DNA from: Streptomyces lacrimifluminis
GTDB taxonomy: Bacteria; Actinomycetota; Actinomycetes; Streptomycetales; Streptomycetaceae
Direction: 5' to 3'
NCBI RefSeq assembly: GCF_014646095.1
Contig: NZ_BMMU01000030.1
Coordinates: 1-64,000 of the forward strand
Length of the DNA stretch: 64,000 nucleotides
Shown: positions 58,287 through 64,000 of the stretch, piece after piece
Layout: each line of letters begins with the position of its first letter
Numbering within the stretch: the first letter of the stretch is position 1
Notes under the pieces: generated by a model
What the model was told of the DNA's origin: nothing
Database searches by the model: none
Seen by the model: only the letters and a program-made list of their open reading frames with translations
Translations under genes and position numbers: made by a program

Positions 58287-59057
58287 GTGCCGGACCCCAC
58301 GCGTCCCCGCTCCTCCCTCCGTACCGCAGTGGTCTGGGAAGTCGTCTCGGACGCCCTGGAGCGCCGCGTCAAAGCCACGGGGCGTGAAGCGCTGGACGTT
58401 CTCGACACCGGCGGCGGCAGCGGCAACTTCGCGGTGCCCGTCGCCCGCCTCGGCCACCGCGTCACCGTCGTCGACCCGAGCCCCAACGCGCTGTTCGCGC
58501 TGGAGCGCCGGGCCGCCGAGGCCGGCGTCGCCGACCGCGTCCGGGGCGTCCAGGGCGACGCGCACGGCCTCTTCGACGTGGTCGAGCGAGGCGGCTACGA
58601 CGCGGTGCTCTGCCACGGCGTCCTGGAGTACGTGGACGACCCCGCCGAGGGTGTCCGCAACGTGGTGGCCGCCCTGCGCTCCGAGGGCGTCCTCAGCCTG
58701 CTCGCCGCCGGACTCGGCGGCGCCGTGCTCGCGCGGGCCCTCGCCGGGCACTTCAAGGAGGCCAAGCGGGCGCTCGACGACCCGAATGGCCGCTGGGGCG
58801 AGAGTGACCCCGTTCCCCACCGGTTCACCGCCGAACAGCTCACCGCGCTCGTCGAGGGTGCGGGCCTGCGTGTGGGCGCCGTGCACGGCGTGCGGATCTT
58901 CGCCGACCTGGTGCCCGGCGTCCTCGTGGACACCGAGCCGGGCGCCCTGGACGCGCTGCTCAAGCTGGAGGCCGCGGCGGCCGAGCAGGCCGCGTTCCAC
59001 TCCGTGGCCACCCAGCTCCATGTGCTCGGCGAGACCCCGGGTGCCGTCGAGGTCTGA
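58287..59057 (+). CDS. SAM-dependent methyltransferase (class I)
   Basis: This is a 256-residue Rossmann-fold methyltransferase. SAM is bound at VLDTGGGSGNFAVPVARLGH (motif I) and VTVVDPSPNALFALE (acidic loop), with VLCHGVLEYVDDPA as motif IV/V. The sequence resembles the SmtA/CmoA-like group, but the acceptor cannot be inferred. It starts at GTG with GAGGAG upstream. The HEPN gene lies 133 bases before it on the same strand. Confidence 0.88.
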   Translation: MPDPTRPRSSLRTAVVWEVVSDALERRVKATGREALDVLDTGGGSGNFAVPVARLGHRVTVVDPSPNALFALERRAAEAGVADRVRGVQGDAHGLFDVVERGGYDAVLCHGVLEYVDDPAEGVRNVVAALRSEGVLSLLAAGLGGAVLARALAGHFKEAKRALDDPNGRWGESDPVPHRFTAEQLTALVEGAGLRVGAVHGVRIFADLVPGVLVDTEPGALDALLKLEAAAAEQAAFHSVATQLHVLGETPGAVEV

Positions 59058-59332
59058 GTCACCTCCAGGGGCGCACCGCTGATCAGCGGCTCGGCCGCAG
59101 ATGGAGTACGCCACAGGCCCCCCGATCGGCGGCCCGGAGCCGTATGATCGAGGGAGACCGCTCTGCATGACGGGCCGGTTGCTGGGGAATGAACGCCTCA
59201 GTGAGCCGGGACGGCCATGGCGGATTCCGGTTGCCAATTGGCGTAGAGGGGCGGGTTTCACGGGGGCGATTCCCTGCCTATCCTGAAGGGGACCCCCGGT
59301 CGCCCCGGCGACTGCACGATGAGGAGGACTCC

Positions 59333-59743
59333 GTGCCGCTCTCGGAGCACGAGCAGCGAATGCTCGAGCAGATGGAGCGAGCGCTGTACGCCGAAGATCC
59401 CAAGTTCGCGACAGCGCTTGAGGGAAGCGGGCTGCGCACGTACACCCGGCGACGGGTCTACCAGGCGGTCGCGGGCTTCCTCGTAGGTATCGCGCTCCTC
59501 ATGGCCGGAATGGTCGCACAGCAGATTTGGGTCAGCGTGGTGGGATTCCTCGTCATGCTGGGCTGTGCGGTATTGGCCGTGACAGGTTGGCGCAAGGCTC
59601 CCAAACCGGGTGAACAGCCCGCTGCGGGTGCCGCTCCCGGAGCTCCGCACGCCGACCGACAGGGTCGGCAGCGGCGCTCGATGATGGATCGCATCGAAGA
59701 GCGCTGGCAGCGCCGCCGCGACGAGCAGCAGGGTGGCCAGTAG
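59333..59743 (+). CDS. DUF3040 membrane protein
   Basis: This 136-residue protein has the DUF3040 start MPLSEHEQRMLEQMERALYAEDPKFA, two membrane helices (about 42-62 and 67-85) and a charged disordered tail. Similar proteins are widespread in Streptomyces near cell-division genes. Their role is unknown. GTG 59333 has GAGGAGG 6-8 bases upstream. A TATCCT box at 59279-59284 is a possible -10. Confidence 0.88.
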   Translation: MPLSEHEQRMLEQMERALYAEDPKFATALEGSGLRTYTRRRVYQAVAGFLVGIALLMAGMVAQQIWVSVVGFLVMLGCAVLAVTGWRKAPKPGEQPAAGAAPGAPHADRQGRQRRSMMDRIEERWQRRRDEQQGGQ

Positions 59744-59786
59744 CCCGGTGGGCCGCAGTTCCCCATGGTGTGACCGCAAGACGTGA

Positions 59787-59832
59787 CATGCCGGTGGCCC
59801 GGAACCCCCAAGGGTTCCGGGCCACCGGCATG
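59787..59832. terminator. Bidirectional terminator between DUF3040 and transglutaminase genes
   Basis: A perfect 21-bp stem (59787-59807 with 59812-59832) closes a 4-base loop between convergent genes. It is the longest hairpin in the window. Confidence 0.92.
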
Positions 59833-59848
59833 TCCGGCTGTCGGGCCG

Positions 59849-62239
59849 TCAGCCGTGCTGGCCCCACGGCTTGCGCAGGACCGGCCTGGCCGCCAGAGCG
59901 CGTGCGCTGAGCGCCGCCCAGCTCGCCGACAGCGCCCACATCACACGGACGGTCGAACGCGGGGCGAACATCGCGTGCAGCTTCGTGCCCCGGCCCACCG
60001 TGGCGCGCAGGGCCTCGGTCACCCGGCGCACGTCCTCCGCGAGCCCCACCGTCGGACGAGGGCTGGGCGCGTACAGGACCTGCTCCACGGCGTCCGCCAC
60101 CCGGTGGACGGCGTCCGCCGCCGCCGGATCGAGGCGGCCGAGGCGCACGATCCGGGCAGCCGCCTTGCGGGGCGTCTGGGACTCCTCCGGACCGATGCCG
60201 AAGTCCCAGGCGGTATCGGCCAGTTCCTGCCAGGCCGACAGCGCGTGGACTGTCGCGTCGGCGTCACCGCGGCCGTGCGCCCCGAGCCGTACGGCCCGGA
60301 TCCGCAACCGCCACAGCATCGGCAGCAGCAGAAGCGCCAGCAGGGCGAGCGCCGCCAGCGTCCAGCCCAGCGCCGCCGACCACCAGCCGCTGTCGTCGTC
60401 CTCGCCCAGCGCGGCCTGCGCGGACTCGGTCGCGCACCCACCGTCCAGCCGCCGCTGCGCCGCCGTGCAGGTCTCGCTCGCCGAGGCGGAGTCGGAGGGC
60501 GCCACGGAGGCGTCCTGGGACGGCACGTCGGGGTTCGGGATGTCGCTGCCCGGAGCCTGGGACTGCGTGTACTCGGGCACGGAACCACGGGTCGGGGTCG
60601 GCTCGAAACGCGTCCAGCCGACGCCCTCGAAGTACAGTTCCGGCCAGGCGTGCGCGTCGCGCAGCCCCACCGAGACCGTGCCGTCCGGCTGCGGGGTGCC
60701 CGGCGCGAAGCCCACCGCGACCCGGGCCGGAATGCCCAGCGTGCGGGCCATCGAGGCCATCGCGAAGGAGAAGTGGACGCAGAAGCCCTCCTTGTCCCTC
60801 AGGAACCGTGCGATCGCGTTGGAGCCGCTGCCGACCTGCACCCGTGTGTCGTACCGGAAGCCGCCGCTCACCGCGAACCAGTCCTGGAGCTTGACCGCCT
60901 GCTCGTAGGCGTCGGCCGAACCGGCGGTGACCTCGCGCGCGGTGCGTGCGACGATCGCCGGCAGCGACTCCGGGACCTGCGTGAACTCGCGCACCAGCGC
61001 CGGGTCCGGCTCCGGAGCCTCGGCGAGCTGCTGCGCGGTCGGCTGCACGTCCAGGCTCGTCACCGTGTAGCGCACGCCGCGCGTGTTCTGGCCGTGGTCA
61101 CCGACGAGGGTGCGGCCCACCGGCTCGAACCGCCAGTTGCCGTCGATCTTCACACCGGTCGCGGGGTACGGCATCGGCAGCCAGTCCTGGGCGTACCAGT
61201 TCGCCGCCGCGATGGTGGTCGTGATCTCGGAGCGCCGCACGTCCGCCCTCAGACCGAGCGGTGTCGGGAACGTGTCCGGCACGTCCTGGATCTGCCGCTG
61301 GGCCGGCTTCCACGCGGTGCCGTCGAAGGAGTCGAGCGAGACGATCCGCAGATACAGGTCCTGGGTGTCCTCGCTGCTGTTGCGCACGGACATGACCTGG
61401 CGGTCCTCGTCCACGTTCAGGCTGTCACGCAGCGACACCAGCGGGTTCACGGCGGAGATCGTGCCGCCGCCCCCGCTGCCCGACCCCACACCGCCGCCCG
61501 CGGCGCTCAGCAACCCGCCGTCGAGCGAGGGCAGCGCCAGCGGCACCACCAGAGCCACGCCCAGCGCGACCGCGCCGATCCGCCGTCCCGTGCGGACGGG
61601 GGCGATCGCGCCGCCGCTCGACTGGTCGCCCGGGGCGCGTGGCCCGCCGCCGAAGACCCGGCCCCACTGGGAGAGCCGGTCCCGGCCCTCGGCCAGGAGC
61701 AGCATCAGATAACCAGCCGCGGCCAGCAGGAACCACACCCAGCCACCGCTGCCGTCGGCCAGCCCGGCGGCGACCGAGTACAGCGCGAGCAACGGCAGAC
61801 CGGCCGGAGCCGCGCTGCGGAACGTCACCGCGAGGGTGTCCACCGCGAGCCCGATCAGCAGGGCACCGCCGACCAGCATCAGCCGTATGCCGTCGGACAG
61901 CGGCGCCGGGGTCGCGTACCGCCCGACGTCGTCCGCGCCGTTCTGCAGCAGGGTGCCGAACTGCTGGAAGGCGTCGGGGCCGGGAATCAGGCCGAAGAAC
62001 GCCTGCTCCCGGGCGAAGACCAGGGTCAGCAGGACGAGCGTGACGAGGAGCTGTGCCGCCACCGTCAGCGGCCAGGCCAGCGGCACCCGCCGGGCGCCCG
62101 CGCCGACGATCGTCTGTATGCCCAGCAGAATGGCCGCCTGGAGCAGCCAGCTCACGTCCTCGACCAGCGGCAGCAGAGCGCACGCCGTCAGGATCGTGGC
62201 CACCCAGGCGCACAGCGCCAGTCGTGCGCGCCCGCTCAT
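59849..62239 (-). CDS. Transglutaminase-domain membrane protein (TgpA-like)
   Basis: The 796-residue protein has about six N-terminal membrane helices, an extracytoplasmic transglutaminase-like domain and a C-terminal helix with a cytoplasmic tail. The catalytic Cys is in KEGFCVHFSFAMASMARTLG and the His in LRDAHAWPELYF. This architecture matches TgpA-type proteins encoded with DUF58 and MoxR proteins. Its start overlaps the DUF58 stop by 4 bases (ATGA), and GGGAGGGAC precedes it. The substrate is unknown; an envelope protein or peptidoglycan peptide is plausible. Confidence 0.9.
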   Translation of the reverse strand: MSGRARLALCAWVATILTACALLPLVEDVSWLLQAAILLGIQTIVGAGARRVPLAWPLTVAAQLLVTLVLLTLVFAREQAFFGLIPGPDAFQQFGTLLQNGADDVGRYATPAPLSDGIRLMLVGGALLIGLAVDTLAVTFRSAAPAGLPLLALYSVAAGLADGSGGWVWFLLAAAGYLMLLLAEGRDRLSQWGRVFGGGPRAPGDQSSGGAIAPVRTGRRIGAVALGVALVVPLALPSLDGGLLSAAGGGVGSGSGGGGTISAVNPLVSLRDSLNVDEDRQVMSVRNSSEDTQDLYLRIVSLDSFDGTAWKPAQRQIQDVPDTFPTPLGLRADVRRSEITTTIAAANWYAQDWLPMPYPATGVKIDGNWRFEPVGRTLVGDHGQNTRGVRYTVTSLDVQPTAQQLAEAPEPDPALVREFTQVPESLPAIVARTAREVTAGSADAYEQAVKLQDWFAVSGGFRYDTRVQVGSGSNAIARFLRDKEGFCVHFSFAMASMARTLGIPARVAVGFAPGTPQPDGTVSVGLRDAHAWPELYFEGVGWTRFEPTPTRGSVPEYTQSQAPGSDIPNPDVPSQDASVAPSDSASASETCTAAQRRLDGGCATESAQAALGEDDDSGWWSAALGWTLAALALLALLLLPMLWRLRIRAVRLGAHGRGDADATVHALSAWQELADTAWDFGIGPEESQTPRKAAARIVRLGRLDPAAADAVHRVADAVEQVLYAPSPRPTVGLAEDVRRVTEALRATVGRGTKLHAMFAPRSTVRVMWALSASWAALSARALAARPVLRKPWGQHG

Positions 62240-63609
62240 GACCGTCCCTCCCCGCCGCTGAGGGCACCGAGACCGGAACGTTCCCGGTCCGCCTGACGCC
62301 ACAGCTCGCTCAGCGCGGCCCCTCTGGGTACCCGCACCGCCGTCCAGCCCGCCTCGCGCAGCATGCGCAGCGACTCCTCGCCCGGGTCCTCGGGACCCGG
62401 CACATCGTGGGGTTCCCGCACCCAAGTCTCACTGTCCAGCACGAAGGCGACCGCCCCACCGCTGCGCTGCCGCATCTTGGCGGCCACCGTGGCCTGCTCC
62501 TCGTCGAGGTCGCCGAAGAACGCCATCAGGAGCCCCTCACCGCCGGCGCGCAGCACGTCGTAGGCACGGGAGATGTCCGTACCGTCCGAGTGGTCGATCA
62601 CCGCGAGCGTGTCCATCATCAGTCCGGCCGCGTCCGCCGACCCCTGGCTGGCGCCCGCGAAACCCTCGGCGCCCTCGCCGGGCACGGAGTTGCCCGTGTC
62701 CGTCAGCAGCCGTACGGAGAAGCCCCGTTCGAGCATGTGGACCAGGACGGACGCGGCGCCCGACACCGCCCACTCGAAGGCCGAGTCCGGGCCCGCGCCC
62801 AGGTAGGCGATGCCCCGGGTGTCGAGGAGCACCGTGCAGCGGGCCCGCTGCGGCTGCTCCTCCCGGCGCACCATCAGCTCGCCGTAGCGGGCGGTGGAGC
62901 GCCAGTGCACGCGGCGCAGGTCGTCGCCGTAGCGGTACCCGCGCGGGATCACGTCGTCCTCGCCGGCCAGCGCAAGCGAGCGGTTCCGTCCCTCGCCGTA
63001 CCCCCTCGCCTCACCGGTCAGCCGCACCGGCGGCAACGCGTCCACGCGCGGGATCACCGTCAGGGTGTCGTACGTCGAGAAGGAGCGGGTCAGTTCGCAC
63101 ATGCCGAACGGGTCGGTCAGCCGCAGCTGGAGCGGGCCCAGCGGATAACGGCCCCGCAGGTCGGAGCGGACGCGGTAGGACACCTCGCGGCGCCCGCCCG
63201 CCTCCACCCGGTCCAGGACGAACCGGGGGCGCGGTCCGAGCACGTACGGCACCCGGTCCTGGAGCATCAGCAGGCCCGTGGGCAGCCGCGAGACGTTGTC
63301 CATCCGGAGATGGACGCGGGCCTCGGCGGCGGCGGGCACACGCGCGGGGGAGAGCCGGCGGCTGCCGGCCACCCGGTAGCGCGTGCGGTACAGGACGGTC
63401 GCGCAGACCAGCGGCAGCACGGAGAGCAGCAGGCCGACCCGGAGCAGATCGCTCTGCCCCAGGACGTACGCGCAGATGGCGGCGGCGACCCCGGCGGCCA
63501 GGAAGGAGCGCCCACGGGTGGTGAGACCGGCCAGCGCCGTGCGCACCCCGCCCTTGTCACCCTTGTCGTCCGGGTCGTCCTCCGGGTGTCCCGGCGCCCC
63601 TGCGCTCAT
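62236..63609 (-). CDS. DUF58 (vWA-like) membrane protein
   Basis: This 457-residue protein has two membrane helices near the N-terminus (about 35-75) and the DUF58 core EDDVIPRGYRYGDDLRRVHW, RSTARYGELMVRREEQ, followed by a von Willebrand A-like fold (TVLLDTRGIAY). DUF58 proteins work with MoxR ATPases, which are thought to remodel them. It overlaps both neighbours by ATGA junctions, so moxR, this gene and the transglutaminase gene are one coupled operon. Confidence 0.9.
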   Translation of the reverse strand: MSAGAPGHPEDDPDDKGDKGGVRTALAGLTTRGRSFLAAGVAAAICAYVLGQSDLLRVGLLLSVLPLVCATVLYRTRYRVAGSRRLSPARVPAAAEARVHLRMDNVSRLPTGLLMLQDRVPYVLGPRPRFVLDRVEAGGRREVSYRVRSDLRGRYPLGPLQLRLTDPFGMCELTRSFSTYDTLTVIPRVDALPPVRLTGEARGYGEGRNRSLALAGEDDVIPRGYRYGDDLRRVHWRSTARYGELMVRREEQPQRARCTVLLDTRGIAYLGAGPDSAFEWAVSGAASVLVHMLERGFSVRLLTDTGNSVPGEGAEGFAGASQGSADAAGLMMDTLAVIDHSDGTDISRAYDVLRAGGEGLLMAFFGDLDEEQATVAAKMRQRSGGAVAFVLDSETWVREPHDVPGPEDPGEESLRMLREAGWTAVRVPRGAALSELWRQADRERSGLGALSGGEGRS

Positions 63610-64000
63610 CCAAGCCTCCGGGGCGGCTGCTGGCCGAAGTCGGGCGCGGAGCGGCCCATGCCGAAGCCGCTCTGCTGCTGGGGCGCCGCGGGCACCGGGG
63701 TGCGCTGGAGGATCTCCTGGACGACCTGCTCGGAGGTACGCCGGTTCAGCTGGGCCTGGGCGGTGGGCAGCAGGCGGTGGGACAGGACGGCCACGGCGAG
63801 GGCCTGGATGTCGTCCGGCAGCGCGTACTCCCGGCCGCTCAGGGCGGCGGACGCCTTCGCGGCGCGCAGCAGATGCAGCGTGGCGCGCGGCGAGGCACCG
63901 AGTCTGAGGTCGGGGTGCGTACGCGTGGCGCCGACCAGGTCCACCGCGTACCGCCGGACCGAGTCCGCGACGTGCACGTTGCGGACGGCCTCGACGAGCT
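63606..64000 (-). CDS. MoxR-family AAA+ ATPase, C-terminal part (cut by window edge)
   Basis: Only the last 130 or so residues are in the window. The lid-domain sequence VHVADSVRRYAVDLVGATRT, LRLGASPRATLHLLRAAKAS and LPDDIQALAVAVLSHRL is typical of MoxR ATPases, chaperone-like partners of DUF58 and vWA proteins. The Walker motifs lie outside. The frame is open to the window end. A Pro/Gln-rich tail follows the lid. Confidence 0.92.
   Translation of the reverse strand, partial: LVEAVRNVHVADSVRRYAVDLVGATRTHPDLRLGASPRATLHLLRAAKASAALSGREYALPDDIQALAVAVLSHRLLPTAQAQLNRRTSEQVVQEILQRTPVPAAPQQQSGFGMGRSAPDFGQQPPRRLG

Noticed and set aside
59783..62296. An 837-codon open frame on the plus strand
   Set aside because: It lies wholly antisense to the transglutaminase gene, which has a complete catalytic set. 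Its predicted protein is Arg/Gln/His low complexity, as high-GC shadow frames are.
1..64000. CRISPR arrays, tRNA or rRNA genes, insertion sequences, prophage genes
   Set aside because: No regularly spaced direct repeats with spacers, no cloverleaf with a CCA end or T-loop GTTCGA context, and no transposase or integrase motifs were noticed on either strand.

Overview
The window is high-GC actinobacterial chromosome, almost certainly from a Streptomyces. The evidence is the strong G/C third-position codon use, GTG and TTG starts, AGGAG-type ribosome binding sites alternating with apparently leaderless genes, and core genes whose order, as I remember it, matches the S. coelicolor chromosome from ctaD down towards the dcw cluster. 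About 60 protein genes were found. There are no tRNA or rRNA genes, insertion sequences, prophage genes or CRISPR arrays. Much of the order (ctaE-qcrCAB, trpD, NlpC/P60, PimB-like, FadD, SRPBCC, ArsA-like, PlsC, DAHP synthase, PASTA-type kinase locus, Rv2175c-like, metF) also recalls the Mycobacterium tuberculosis Rv2196 to Rv2172c region, so this looks like an old actinobacterial neighbourhood and not an accessory island.

Layout. 1-7.4 kb: aerobic respiratory chain (ctaD end, ctaF, ctaE, qcrCAB), interrupted by an L,D-transpeptidase lipoprotein and a receiver-like protein. 7.4-13.3 kb: trpD, a class V aminotransferase behind a SAM riboswitch, a RAM-domain protein, a rhomboid protease, a zinc-ribbon protein and a NYN-domain protein. 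13.5-17.2 kb: two tandem NlpC/P60 hydrolases and a metallopeptidase-like lipoprotein. 17.3-31.6 kb: envelope and lipid genes (GT87, PimB-like GT, cholesterol oxidase, fatty acyl-CoA ligase, SRPBCC, ArsA-like ATPase, PlsC) with glucokinase, a phosphoesterase, an EEP hydrolase and an esterase. 31.6-38.3 kb: a two-component pair resembling MacS/MacR, phosphofructokinase, a fused TrpE-TrpG with its own trp attenuator, and divergent class II DAHP synthase.

38.4-43.6 kb: iron storage (bfd, bfr), a molybdopterin oxidoreductase, a DUF4396 protein behind a copper-type operator, endonuclease IV and a PASTA Ser/Thr kinase. 43.8-51.3 kb: thiamine genes (TPP riboswitch, thiO-thiS-thiG, then thiE), an FAD reductase, an Rv2175c-like DNA-binding protein, metF and a Tyr/Gln/Gly-rich membrane protein. 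51.3-64 kb: a CrtI-like oxidase, a DUF4126 protein, an ABC-YhgE-TetR operon behind a perfect 28-bp operator, a HEPN protein, a methyltransferase, a DUF3040 protein, and the moxR-DUF58-transglutaminase operon that runs off the right end.

Regulation is unusually readable. Three cis-acting RNA systems (SAM, TPP, trp attenuator) sit beside candidate operators for iron, copper and TetR regulators. About eleven genes have a TAnnnT -10 box placed so that the transcript should begin at the start codon. The most interesting untested items are the SAM-controlled aminotransferase, the SRPBCC/ArsA-like/coiled-coil trio whose ATPase lacks the P-loop lysines, an inverted repeat lying exactly on the ctaE promoter and start, and the low-complexity membrane protein.
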